The notes below the pieces were generated by a model that saw nothing but the letters and a program-made list of their open reading frames with translations, did no database searches and was not told where the DNA came from. Both the position numbers and the translations under genes were made by a program. A stretch of 64,000 bases of DNA. It comes from CAVQFD01 sp963724695. GTDB taxonomy: Bacteria > Acidobacteriota > Vicinamibacteria > Vicinamibacterales > CAVVIG01. The stretch is taken from contig CAVRVW010000003.1 of the NCBI GenBank assembly GCA_963724695.1, positions 1,002,660-1,066,659 on the forward strand, read 5' to 3'. This document shows positions 29,968-38,615 of this stretch, in pieces (position 1 is the stretch's first letter; every line of letters begins with the position of its first letter).

Positions 29968-32457
29968 ATGACGGCAATCACCCGCGAACGCTGGCACGCG
30001 GTCGACCCGTACCTCGACCGAGCGCTGGATCTCCCGCCGTCTGAACGCGGCGCATTGATCGCAAGCGTTCGTGCGATCGATCCGGCCCTCGCAGACGAGC
30101 TGCGGGGGCTTCTCGCCGATCACGACGAAATCAGCCGCGACGGTTTCCTCGATAACGCGATCGCCGTCCAGCCGGAGGTGTCGCTCGCCGGCCACCGCAT
30201 CGGTGCTTACACACTTCAATCGCCGATCGGCCGCGGAGGGATGGGAACCGTCTGGCTCGCGGAACGAAGCGATGGCCGGTTTGTCGGGAACGTGGCTATA
30301 AAGCTCTTGAACCTCGGACTGGTCGGCCGTGACGCGGAAGCCCGCTTCAAGCGCGAGGGGAGCATCCTTGCGCGCCTCAGGCACTCGCACATCGCGCACC
30401 TGATCGACGCCGGCGTCTCGACGATGAACCAGCCGTACCTGGTGCTGGAGCACGTCGACGGCGAGCACATCGACGAGTACTGCGACCATCACGCCCTCGG
30501 CCTCGAAGCGCGGATCCGGCTGTTTCTCGACGTCCTCGACGCCGTCTGCCACGCCCACGCGAACCTGATCGTGCACCGCGACATCAAGCCGTCGAACGTG
30601 CTCGTGAGGGTCGACGGCGAGGTGAAGCTGCTCGACTTCGGCATCGCGAAACTGATCGACGCCAGCGCCGATTCGGTGATCCCCGCGACGGCCGAGGGCG
30701 GCGGTGCCCTCACGCCCGAATACGCCGCGCCCGAGCAGATGATCGGCGGCCTGATTACCACGGCGACCGATGTGTACGCCCTGGGCGTCCTGCTGTACGT
30801 GCTGCTCGGCGGGCCACGGCCGACCGCTGCGCGCGGCGCATCCGCTGGCGACTTGATCAAGTCGATCGTCGAGACTGAGTTGCCGCGCCTCTCGGACGTT
30901 GCACCGAATGGCAAAGCCCTCCGCGGCGATCTCGACAACATCGTCGCCAAGGCGGTGAAGAAAGCGGCGGCCGAGCGCTACTCGTCGGTCTCGGGGTTCG
31001 CCGGCGATCTGCGCCGGTATCTGCGCCACGAACCGGTGAGCGCCAGGCCCGATACGCTGATGTATCGAACGGCGAAATTCGTGCGGCGTCATGCCAGAGG
31101 CCTGGCAGGCGCTGCCGGCGTTGCGCTGGTCATGGCGTCGCTCGTCGCGTTCTACACGACACGACTGGGATCCGAACGCGATCGGGCGCGGCTCGAGGCG
31201 GAGAAGTCGGCCAAGGTCAGCGAGCTCTTGACGAGCCTCTTGATCGGCGCCGATCCCTACGCGACGCACGACCGCGAGCCAACCGTCCGCAATATCCTCG
31301 ACGCGGGCGCCGACCGCGTGGAAAAGGAGCTGCGGGATCAGCCGGCGCTGAAGGCCGAAATCCTGACCGTGATTGGTCGCGTCTACGAGCGTCTCGGGCT
31401 CTTCGACAAGGCCGCGCCGCTGCTCGAACAGGCGGTCACCATCGGACGTGCTCGCAGCGAGGAGACCGCGCAACTCGCGCAAAGCCTGAATGACCTGGGC
31501 GTCCTTCGACGGGAACGCGGTGATCTCCCGGCCGGGACATCGCTGCTGGAAGAATCGCTGGCGATGCGGCGAAAACTTCTTGGACGTGAAAACAAGGATG
31601 TCGCCGTCACTCTCGTCGAGCTCGGCCGCGCCTACGAGGACCGCGGCATCTACGATCGCGCCGAGGCTCTCTTTCGCGAGGCACTAGACATCCGCGAAAC
31701 GATCTTCGGCGACGCGCACAGAGAAACATCAACGAGCAAGAGCGCGCTGGCCCTGCTGCTCAGAGACCGCGGCGATCTCGCAGCCGCCGAGCCCCTCTTC
31801 CGGCAGTCGCTCGAGACGAGCCGGAAAGTCCTCTCGGAGGATCATCCGAACGTCAGTTCGGGCCTCAACAATCTCGGGCTCGTGCTGCTGGACAAAGGCG
31901 ACTATGCCGGCGCGGAACCGTTGTTCCGGGAGTCACTCGCGATCAAGCGGAAGCGGCTCGGCGACAACCATCCCAGCCTCGGCCCGACGCTCAACAACCT
32001 GGCGGGGTCGCTTCGTGGACAAGGCAAGCTGCCAGAGGCGCGCGCCCTTTTCGAGGAAGCGTTGGCCGTCACGCGCCGGAGCCTCGGCGACAGTCACCAG
32101 AGCATCGCTGGATTCGAGGTCAGTCTCGCCCGCGTGCAGATCGCGCAGGGCGAGCCGGCGGCGGCGGAGAAACTGCTTCGCGATGCGCTGAAAAGGCAGG
32201 AGCAGACATTGGTCCAGGACAAGGCCGATTGGCGTCTTGCCGTGACCCGGAGCATGCTCGGCGCATCGCTCATGGAGCAGGGCCAGTACCGCGCGGCCGA
32301 ACCGCTGCTAGTCGCCGCGAGCCAGGTCCTCAAGGACGTCCCCGGCAAACAGGGCCGCGAAGCCGCGGCGACCCGGGACCGTCTCGCTACCTTATATAAG
32401 GTGCTCGGGCAGCCGAGCGGCGGCCCCGCCTTCCAATCCAGAACAGCAGCACGATAA
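29968..32457 (+). CDS. Transmembrane Ser/Thr protein kinase with periplasmic TPR domain
   Basis: 829 residues. N-terminal helical segment, then kinase domain: GRGGMGTVWLAERS (P-loop), VAIKLL (Lys), VHRDIKPSNVL, LLDFGIAKLI, TPEYAAPEQ, ending near residue 350. A single membrane helix follows (GLAGAAGVALVMASLVAFYT, about residue 380). The C-terminal 430 residues are TPRs with a 42-residue period (for example ALALLLRDRGDLAAAEPLFR, NNLGLVLLDKGDYAGAEPLF, NNLAGSLRGQGKLPEARALF). This is the classic partner of the upstream ECF sigma factor, 4 bp away. The TPR part is presumably a sensor on the far side of the membrane. Its last 70 bp overlap the end of the convergent DUF4126 gene. Confidence 0.92.
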   Translation: MTAITRERWHAVDPYLDRALDLPPSERGALIASVRAIDPALADELRGLLADHDEISRDGFLDNAIAVQPEVSLAGHRIGAYTLQSPIGRGGMGTVWLAERSDGRFVGNVAIKLLNLGLVGRDAEARFKREGSILARLRHSHIAHLIDAGVSTMNQPYLVLEHVDGEHIDEYCDHHALGLEARIRLFLDVLDAVCHAHANLIVHRDIKPSNVLVRVDGEVKLLDFGIAKLIDASADSVIPATAEGGGALTPEYAAPEQMIGGLITTATDVYALGVLLYVLLGGPRPTAARGASAGDLIKSIVETELPRLSDVAPNGKALRGDLDNIVAKAVKKAAAERYSSVSGFAGDLRRYLRHEPVSARPDTLMYRTAKFVRRHARGLAGAAGVALVMASLVAFYTTRLGSERDRARLEAEKSAKVSELLTSLLIGADPYATHDREPTVRNILDAGADRVEKELRDQPALKAEILTVIGRVYERLGLFDKAAPLLEQAVTIGRARSEETAQLAQSLNDLGVLRRERGDLPAGTSLLEESLAMRRKLLGRENKDVAVTLVELGRAYEDRGIYDRAEALFREALDIRETIFGDAHRETSTSKSALALLLRDRGDLAAAEPLFRQSLETSRKVLSEDHPNVSSGLNNLGLVLLDKGDYAGAEPLFRESLAIKRKRLGDNHPSLGPTLNNLAGSLRGQGKLPEARALFEEALAVTRRSLGDSHQSIAGFEVSLARVQIAQGEPAAAEKLLRDALKRQEQTLVQDKADWRLAVTRSMLGASLMEQGQYRAAEPLLVAASQVLKDVPGKQGREAAATRDRLATLYKVLGQPSGGPAFQSRTAAR

Positions 32458-32983
32458 GCCCCAGCAGACAGATCACGGGGAGCACGATGGCGGCGATTGC
32501 GACGCCGAGCGCTCCTGCCGTTTCACCAGTCGACACGGCCGGATTGGCCAGGCCGCCGGTGAACAGTCCGGACTTGACCCGCACGAGCGCACTCATCACC
32601 TTCGTCAAGCCGGCCATGCCACCCCCTGCGACGATCGCGACAGGCCACTTGATCTGGGGGGGAATCTCCGCCATCACCGCCGCGCTCGCCACGACGCCAG
32701 CAGCCATCGCAACCGGACCCGCCAGCACGTCGAGCAGGTGATCGACGATGGGAATGTAGTAAGCGGCGACTTCGATGATGCTCGCACTGCCGAGCGCCAG
32801 GAGTGCGCCCGTCGTCGACAGCCATTGAAAGCCATCGGACAGGGGAAGATTGCCCCAGCGGGCGGCCAGGCCGGCGACGAGCAGCGGAAGGAACACGCGA
32901 AAGCCTGTGGCCGCCGCCAGTCCGATGCCGATGGCGACGGCCATCAGGGACTGCAGCGAAAACACCGCCGTTGCGCTGTCCAC
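32387..32983 (-). CDS. DUF4126 integral membrane protein
   Basis: About 198 residues if GTG 32983 is used, or 185 from ATG 32944; the former gives a more usual leader before the conserved GIGLAAATGFRVFLPLLVAG. Several membrane helices (GALLALGSASIIEVAAYYIP, VDHLLDVLAGPVAMAAGVVA, AIVLPVICLLGLIVLLFWIG) and the motif YYIPIVDHLLD characterise DUF4126. Function unknown. Converges on the TPR kinase with a 70-bp coding overlap and is divergent from the next kinase with only 27 bp between starts. Confidence 0.8.
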   Translation of the reverse strand: MDSATAVFSLQSLMAVAIGIGLAAATGFRVFLPLLVAGLAARWGNLPLSDGFQWLSTTGALLALGSASIIEVAAYYIPIVDHLLDVLAGPVAMAAGVVASAAVMAEIPPQIKWPVAIVAGGGMAGLTKVMSALVRVKSGLFTGGLANPAVSTGETAGALGVAIAAIVLPVICLLGLIVLLFWIGRRGRRSAARAPYIR

Positions 32984-33010
32984 GCCTTGAGTGTAGTTTG
33001 GATCGGACCA

Positions 33011-36000
33011 GTGAAGATTCCACGAACACTCGGGCGCTACGAAGTGGTCGGCCTGATCGGTCACGGTGGCATGGGCTCGCTTTTTCGAGCGCGCGATCCC
33101 CGCATCGGCCGGTTCGTGGCGATCAAGCTTCTTCGGCCGGAGTTCGACAGTCCGGAAATTCGGGACCGCTTCTCCAGGGAAGCCCGTGCCGCTGGAAGCT
33201 TGAGCCACCCGAACATCGTCACGATCTACGACGTCGGCGAAGACAACGGATTGCCGTTCATCGCGATGGAGTTCGTGCGAGGCGAGACATTTGACGACCT
33301 CGCCGGCCTTCGTCCTCCGCTGCCCGTCCTGCGAAAAATCCAGCTGATTGAGGAAGTCTGCCTCGGCCTCGCCCATGCCCACGAACAGGGCATCGTTCAT
33401 AGAGATATCAAGCCGGCGAATCTCATCGTCGGCGCGGAAGGCATCGTCAAGATTCTGGATTTCGGCATCGCCAAGCTGAGTTCTTCGGGACTCACGGTTC
33501 AAGGCACCATCCTGGGGACCTTGAACTACATGTCTCCCGAGCAATTCACCGGCGCTCCGGTCGACGCTCGCGCGGACATTTTCGCCGTCGGAGCGGTGTT
33601 CTACGAGCTCCTGTCGCATCAACAGGCGTTCCCGGGGAATTCGTTCGCCGAAGTCCTCGACCTGATCGTGCATGGTTCGGCGAAACGCATCACCGATTAC
33701 TGTCCCGACATCGACCCACGCCTCGTCCAGGTGATCGAGCGAGCGCTCGAGAAGGATCCACACGATCGATTTCAGGATGTCGCGTCGATGCAGGGCGAGC
33801 TCGCGTACATCAGACTGAACCCGTCGCCGGCGGCTCAAGGGCGTGCCGGATCTCGACCGATCGTCATCGGGGACTCGGACTCCATCCCGGCTCCACCATC
33901 CCGGTCGGCCACGCGCCGGAAAACACCTCGGCCGAGCGACGATGAAATGACGAAACTTCGCGCCCGCCAGATCGAAGCACACCTCAGCGCCGCGGAGAAC
34001 GCCTCCAACGCCGGCGAGTACAACGCCGCCATCGAATTCTGCCGGCAGGTCCTGCTGCTCGACGACGCAGACGAACGTGCGTTGTCGCTGCTCGACCAGA
34101 TACACGCAGCCATTGACGACGCGCAGCCGGGTGCGGAGAAGCAGCAGGAGCTCGACGACGCCGCGATGGCTCCAACGATTCGCGACCGAAGTCCCATTGT
34201 TCGCGACCTCGAAGAAAAACGCGCCCTTCGAGAACGGGTGGACGGCACCCTCCGCAGTTTCGACGAACGGATCGCGCAGAAAGATCTCGCCGCCGCAGGC
34301 AGTTTCCTGGAGGAAGCGGCCGCACTTGCGTCGGGAGATTCGCGAGTCCGGGCCGCACGAAGCCGGTTCGATCAGGCAACCGCTGCCGCCGAAGCCGAAA
34401 AGGCCCGTGATCGGAACGCGACGCAGAAGCTGTCGGAGGCGCAGACGCATTTCGATAACGGTAATCTCGTCGACGCGGCCGCGGTCTTGAGGGTCGTACT
34501 TGATTTGGTGCCGGGTCACTCAGGAGCGCTGGAACTTGCTGAGCGAGTGCGCAAGGCCACCGAGGAACGTGCTGCGGCCGAAGCGGCCGAGCGTCTGCGG
34601 AAGCAAGTCGCGGATCTCCTGCAGAGCGCCTCTCAGAAACTGGCTTCGGCAGGCGATCAGGCGAACGAACTGGCTGTTGCGCTGCGTGAAGTCACCGAGG
34701 CGTTGGCGCTCGATTCATCGAACGCGGATGGCCTCCAGCTGAAGACAGCGATCGAAACGTCAATCGCTGCGCAACGGGAAGCCGCACGCCTGAAAACGAC
34801 CGTCGGTAACGCACGCAGCCGCTTTGCGATTGGCAAGCACCAGGCGGCGTTGCGGCTGCTGGAGGAGTATGAGCCTGCCGGCAAACCAGAAATTGCCGCA
34901 GTGCTCGACGAGCTGCGCGCGGCGCTCCGCGAAATCGAGGAACAGCGCCGTCTGGAACGTGAGCGCATCGAACGGGAGCAGACCGTATCGGCGCTGGCAG
35001 GAGTCGCGCGCGCGGCACTTCGGAAACGTCAATTCGACGAGGCACTCGAGCATCTTGCGAAAGCGGCCGCAGTCGACCCGGCCGCGCCGGAAATAAAAGC
35101 CCTGACAGAGGAAGCAATGGCGCAGCGCGCCACTGCCCAGCGTGAAGCGGAAGCGGAACAACTGCTGGGGGATGTCGAGCGACGTCTGGCAGCGGGCGAT
35201 CTGACCGGCGCGGACGACGTGCTGAGAATCGCGTCGCGGCTATCACCTTCCGACGCACGTGTTCCGGCTCTCAAGCAGCGCATCGAGGCAGCGGCCGCGG
35301 CCGTTCGGGAAGCCGAAGCGCGGACGCGCGAAGTGGAGGAAACGAGCGCCGCCGCCGAGCAGAAGCTGCAAGCAGGCGACGTCGAAGGCGCACAAGAGCT
35401 GCTGAAGCGCGCGGCGGCTCTCGACCCGCAGCACGAACGAGTCGCGCGGCTCGCACCGCTCGTCGAGACCGCACGGAAGGAAAAAGAGAGCGCTGAAGCC
35501 GCCGACCGCTTGAGACGGAACGTCGAGGAACTTCTCGCATCCGCCTCTCAGACGCTCGACACCATTGCTCAGCGGCCGAACGACATAGTCCTGGCAATCC
35601 AGAAGATCAGTCGCGCACTGGAACTGTCGCCCGGTCACGCGGAAGCGCAGTCGTTGAAGATCAGGGCTGACGAGATTTTTGCGGCGCAGCGACAGGAGGC
35701 ATTCATTCGCGCGGCGATCGGGAATGCTCGCAGCCGCTTTGCCATCGGAAAGCATCAGGCCGCGTTCCAGCTGCTCGAGAGTCTCGATCCGGCTTCCAAT
35801 CCCGCAGTCGCGGCAACTCTGGCCGAACTGCGTGACGCTCTGCGGCAAATCGAAGAGCGCAAGGCTGCCGAAGCCCCGTCAGAAACTCCGACGGACCGCC
35901 TCCCGGCGCCGATCGATTCCGGGGCATTCGAAACGATCGTTGCCGTCGCGAAGAAGCCGGGGCCGAACCCCGACGCTACGACAATGCACGGGTTCAACCC

Positions 36001-36124
36001 TGCGTTGGTCGATGCCGAGCCGCCTCGGGAGCGAAGTCGACAGGAGCTGTTTGTAATAGCGGCGTTGGTACTGCTTGGGGTGATCGCCCTCATCGTTGTG
36101 CTCAGATGGCTCGGTGTCTACTAG
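33011..36124 (+). CDS. Ser/Thr protein kinase with long repeated helical/TPR region and C-terminal membrane anchor
   Basis: GTG 33011 (VKIPRTLGRYEVVG) is chosen because the kinase domain begins at once and the upstream frame overlaps the divergent gene. 1037 residues. Kinase motifs: GHGGMGSLFRARD, VAIKLLRP, VHRDIKPANLIV, ILDFGIAKLS, GTLNYMSPEQ. Residues about 300-1000 are charged and helical, with TPR-like units (AGEYNAAIEFCRQVLLLDDA, RQFDEALEHLAKAAAVDPAA, AGDVEGAQELLKRAAALDPQ) and an internal duplication of 305 residues. The protein ends with a single membrane helix (LFVIAALVLLGVIALIVVLR), so it is tail-anchored with the kinase in the cytoplasm. It heads a run of phospho-signalling genes and may phosphorylate the FHA proteins downstream. 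Confidence 0.88.
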   Translation: MKIPRTLGRYEVVGLIGHGGMGSLFRARDPRIGRFVAIKLLRPEFDSPEIRDRFSREARAAGSLSHPNIVTIYDVGEDNGLPFIAMEFVRGETFDDLAGLRPPLPVLRKIQLIEEVCLGLAHAHEQGIVHRDIKPANLIVGAEGIVKILDFGIAKLSSSGLTVQGTILGTLNYMSPEQFTGAPVDARADIFAVGAVFYELLSHQQAFPGNSFAEVLDLIVHGSAKRITDYCPDIDPRLVQVIERALEKDPHDRFQDVASMQGELAYIRLNPSPAAQGRAGSRPIVIGDSDSIPAPPSRSATRRKTPRPSDDEMTKLRARQIEAHLSAAENASNAGEYNAAIEFCRQVLLLDDADERALSLLDQIHAAIDDAQPGAEKQQELDDAAMAPTIRDRSPIVRDLEEKRALRERVDGTLRSFDERIAQKDLAAAGSFLEEAAALASGDSRVRAARSRFDQATAAAEAEKARDRNATQKLSEAQTHFDNGNLVDAAAVLRVVLDLVPGHSGALELAERVRKATEERAAAEAAERLRKQVADLLQSASQKLASAGDQANELAVALREVTEALALDSSNADGLQLKTAIETSIAAQREAARLKTTVGNARSRFAIGKHQAALRLLEEYEPAGKPEIAAVLDELRAALREIEEQRRLERERIEREQTVSALAGVARAALRKRQFDEALEHLAKAAAVDPAAPEIKALTEEAMAQRATAQREAEAEQLLGDVERRLAAGDLTGADDVLRIASRLSPSDARVPALKQRIEAAAAAVREAEARTREVEETSAAAEQKLQAGDVEGAQELLKRAAALDPQHERVARLAPLVETARKEKESAEAADRLRRNVEELLASASQTLDTIAQRPNDIVLAIQKISRALELSPGHAEAQSLKIRADEIFAAQRQEAFIRAAIGNARSRFAIGKHQAAFQLLESLDPASNPAVAATLAELRDALRQIEERKAAEAPSETPTDRLPAPIDSGAFETIVAVAKKPGPNPDATTMHGFNPALVDAEPPRERSRQELFVIAALVLLGVIALIVVLRWLGVY
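34606..35870 (+). repeat. Two tandem 305-residue repeats inside the kinase gene
   Basis: The segment encoding NARSRFAIGKHQAA occurs at about 34805 and again at about 35720, exactly 915 bp apart in frame. Flanking segments also match (LLQSASQKL versus LLASASQTL before it; ELRAALREIEE versus ELRDALRQIEE after it). Nucleotide identity is moderate, so the duplication is old and selected at protein level. Confidence 0.8.
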
Positions 36125-36137
36125 CGTCAAGAAGTCT

Positions 36138-36650
36138 GTGAGCATGCTGTCCGCGAATGCCCTACAGTCGATTCTCGACGAGCTGTCGCTCGCCATCCTC
36201 GTGTTTCGGGGACAACGCCTGATCTATTCCAATCCGCGTGCGACACGACTCATTCACAGATTGCGAACGAAGTATCAGATTGAGCTCCTGGTGATGCTCG
36301 TCGATCACCTTGCCCAATCCGGCGAACGACCCCAAACGGCTGCAACCTTGACGCTCACTGGCGACGACAACGAGCCGTTCGTCGTCCATCTGATGGCGTT
36401 GCCAGGTCGATTGCGTGACGTTGCCGTCAGCATCCGCGAGATCGGCAGCGACATGTCGGTGTTCAAGAACCGCTACCGGTTGTCCAGGCGAGAGATACAG
36501 GTCATTGAGCTCGTCCTGAGGGGCTACACCAACGGTCACATCGCCAACACGCTGGGGATAACGCCGGCGACGACCAAGAAGCACCTGTCCCGCGTTTTCG
36601 CGAAAGTCGGAGTGGACTCAAGAGCTCAACTAGCGAGTAAATTGGCCTGA
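36138..36650 (+). CDS. LuxR-type transcription regulator with N-terminal PAS-like segment
   Basis: About 170 residues from GTG 36138 (ATG 36144 also possible); an ATG at 36096 would overlap the kinase end. The C-terminus is a LuxR HTH: LSRREIQVIELVLRGYTNGH, IANTLGITPATTKKHLSRVF. The N-terminal half (LDELSLAILVFRGQRLIYSN, PRATRLIHRL) resembles a PAS sensor and lacks the phospho-acceptor Asp pattern of a receiver, so it is not an ordinary two-component regulator. No cognate histidine kinase nearby. Position after a Ser/Thr kinase suggests it may be regulated by that route. Confidence 0.82.
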   Translation: MSMLSANALQSILDELSLAILVFRGQRLIYSNPRATRLIHRLRTKYQIELLVMLVDHLAQSGERPQTAATLTLTGDDNEPFVVHLMALPGRLRDVAVSIREIGSDMSVFKNRYRLSRREIQVIELVLRGYTNGHIANTLGITPATTKKHLSRVFAKVGVDSRAQLASKLA

Positions 36651-36740
36651 AATCGTCAAAACAGCTCAGACGCCTTACTACTAAAGTAGCAATTTCCCCC
36701 GAGGCCACCATGATAGACTCCGGGCCAACGGTGGCATTTG

Positions 36741-37487
36741 GTGAAGGCGTTCGGCTTGAGCGAGACGGGGCCCTTTCGGCGCACAAACGAAGACTGCTTC
36801 GTCAGCGCCCAGGATCTCCGGCTCTTCGTAGTAGCCGATGGAATGGGTGCTCACTCGGCCGGGGAAACCGCCTCCAGGGTCGCCGTCGAGTCGATTGAGA
36901 ACTTCATCCGGCGGTCTCACGAGACATCCGACTTCTCCTGGCCGTTCGGCGTCGATCCCACCCTGTCGTACGAAGCGAACCGGCTGAAAACCGCCGTCTC
37001 CGTCGCGAATAGACGGATTAACCGCCTTGCCGAGAATCACGACGACTATCTCGGCATGGGCTCGACGATCGTGTGTGCACTCCTGTCTGACGGGCAATTG
37101 ATCGCAGCGCACGTCGGCGACAGCCGCCTGTACGTCTCGGCGGGCAATGCGCTCGTGCAGCTCACCCAGGACGATTCGTGGGCCGCGACGGTCGTTGGAA
37201 AGGACGCCAGCGCGGGATCGCACGTAACCCGCCATGTGCTGACTAACGTCCTCGGTGCGCGCCCGGACACACAGGTCCACCTGCTCGAGCGTCAGATGTT
37301 CGATGACGAAACCCTGCTGTTGTGCAGCGACGGGCTCCACGGCTCGGTGGCGCACGACACGCTACGGGAAGTCATGGCGTCGAAGCAGGAGCTGCCAGAT
37401 CTCGTGCAGACGCTCGTTCGCGCCGCCCTCGACCAAGGCAGCCGCGACAACATCACGGCGCTCGTAGTCCGGTGTTCCGAAGGCTGA
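36741..37487 (+). CDS. PP2C-type Ser/Thr protein phosphatase
   Basis: About 248 residues from GTG 36741 (TTG 36738 just before it). All PPM motifs: LSETGPFRRTNEDCF, LFVVADGMGAHSAGE (metal Asp-Gly), MGSTIVCALL, AAHVGDSRLYV, LLLCSDGLHGSVAHD and SRDNITALVV. Stand-alone soluble phosphatase without regulatory domain. It directly precedes a kinase gene (1 bp between stop and start), so the pair is co-expressed and probably sets the phosphorylation level of the same targets, such as the FHA proteins. In T6SS terms it would be the PppA-like member. Confidence 0.92.
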   Translation: MKAFGLSETGPFRRTNEDCFVSAQDLRLFVVADGMGAHSAGETASRVAVESIENFIRRSHETSDFSWPFGVDPTLSYEANRLKTAVSVANRRINRLAENHDDYLGMGSTIVCALLSDGQLIAAHVGDSRLYVSAGNALVQLTQDDSWAATVVGKDASAGSHVTRHVLTNVLGARPDTQVHLLERQMFDDETLLLCSDGLHGSVAHDTLREVMASKQELPDLVQTLVRAALDQGSRDNITALVVRCSEG

Positions 37488-37488
37488 A

Positions 37489-38613
37489 ATGGCAATGACC
37501 TCGGAAGACCGGCCGCGGCGCCTTACGACCGAACGGATCGGCCGCTATCAACTGATCGAGCGGATCGGCCGCGGCGCGATGGGCTCTGTCTATCGCGCCC
37601 ACGACGATGCGATGGGCCGGGACGTTGCACTCAAGGTCCTGATGGCGGATCTCGAAGACGACCCGGAGGTCCGCACCCGGTTCCATCGCGAGGCCGAGGC
37701 CGCCGCAAGCCTCTCGCACCCCAACATCATCACGATCTTCGATGTGGGAGAGGACGGCGATCGTTTTTACATCGTGATGGAGCTGCTGTCGGGCGCCACG
37801 CTGAAGGATTTCCTCAACCAGCCCGATAGCGCGCGGCTCGAATTCAAGCTCGATCTGATGATTCAAGCGTGCGCAGGATTGAGAGCCGCGCACAACGCGT
37901 CTATCTACCATCGAGACATCAAGCCCGGAAATCTGTTCGTCCGATCAGACGGCCTCCTGAAGATTCTCGATTTCGGTGTAGCACGCATAGCGAGCTCGAG
38001 CATGACCGCCACAGGGTTCGTGGTCGGCACTCCCGACTACATGTCGCCCGAGCAGGCGCGCGGCGACGAAGTGGACGCCCGCTCGGATATTTTTTCGCTG
38101 GGCGGCGTGTTCTATTTCATGCTCACTGGTAGAAAGCCCTTCGCCGCCACCCAGCTGCCGGTCTTGTTCCGTCAGATTCAGAGCGATCAGCCGACCCCGA
38201 TCGCGCCGGATGTGCCGGCCGATCTCACCGCTCTCATCACGAAGGCGCTCTCGAAGAAGCCGGAAGCACGGTACCAGAACTGCCAGGAGCTCATGCTCGA
38301 TCTGATGAAGTTGCGGAGCGCCTACCCGCTTGGGCAGCGCGTCTCGATGGCTCGTCTCGCGGAGGATCGGTCGCAAAACACACGTGGAGGCACCGGCGAC
38401 GCCGGCGGAATCGCACCGGAGGACGGCCCGCGCACGGATGACACGGTCGATGCGCTGCCAGTTGCAGCGTTCAACTCGGACGATACCGTGACACTGCGTC
38501 CACCCACGTGGGTGGGCCGCGCACGCGATCTCGTTGATGCCGCGATCACAGGAACCCTGGGCCGGCTCAGGTCACCGATCCGCCCGCGTCAAACCGGGAT
38601 ACGAAAGAGGTAG
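37489..38613 (+). CDS. Soluble Ser/Thr protein kinase (PknB type)
   Basis: 374 residues from ATG 37489. Kinase motifs: RIGRGAMGSVYRAHD, VALKVLMADL, HPNIITIFDVGEDGDRFYIV, YHRDIKPGNLFV, ILDFGVARIA, GTPDYMSPEQARGDEVDARS. The domain ends near residue 290; the remaining 85 residues are low-complexity with Thr-rich segments (DGPRTDDTVDALP, SDDTVTLRPP) that look like autophosphorylation or FHA-docking sites. No membrane segment. The neighbouring FHA protein (start 2 bp after this stop) would be the natural reader of these phosphothreonines. Same orientation as the PP2C upstream. Confidence 0.92.
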   Translation: MAMTSEDRPRRLTTERIGRYQLIERIGRGAMGSVYRAHDDAMGRDVALKVLMADLEDDPEVRTRFHREAEAAASLSHPNIITIFDVGEDGDRFYIVMELLSGATLKDFLNQPDSARLEFKLDLMIQACAGLRAAHNASIYHRDIKPGNLFVRSDGLLKILDFGVARIASSSMTATGFVVGTPDYMSPEQARGDEVDARSDIFSLGGVFYFMLTGRKPFAATQLPVLFRQIQSDQPTPIAPDVPADLTALITKALSKKPEARYQNCQELMLDLMKLRSAYPLGQRVSMARLAEDRSQNTRGGTGDAGGIAPEDGPRTDDTVDALPVAAFNSDDTVTLRPPTWVGRARDLVDAAITGTLGRLRSPIRPRQTGIRKR

Positions 38614-38615
38614 TT

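Noticed and set aside
29923..31482. 519-codon open frame on the minus strand
   Set aside because: Complement of the kinase gene at 29968; no start context and no domain.
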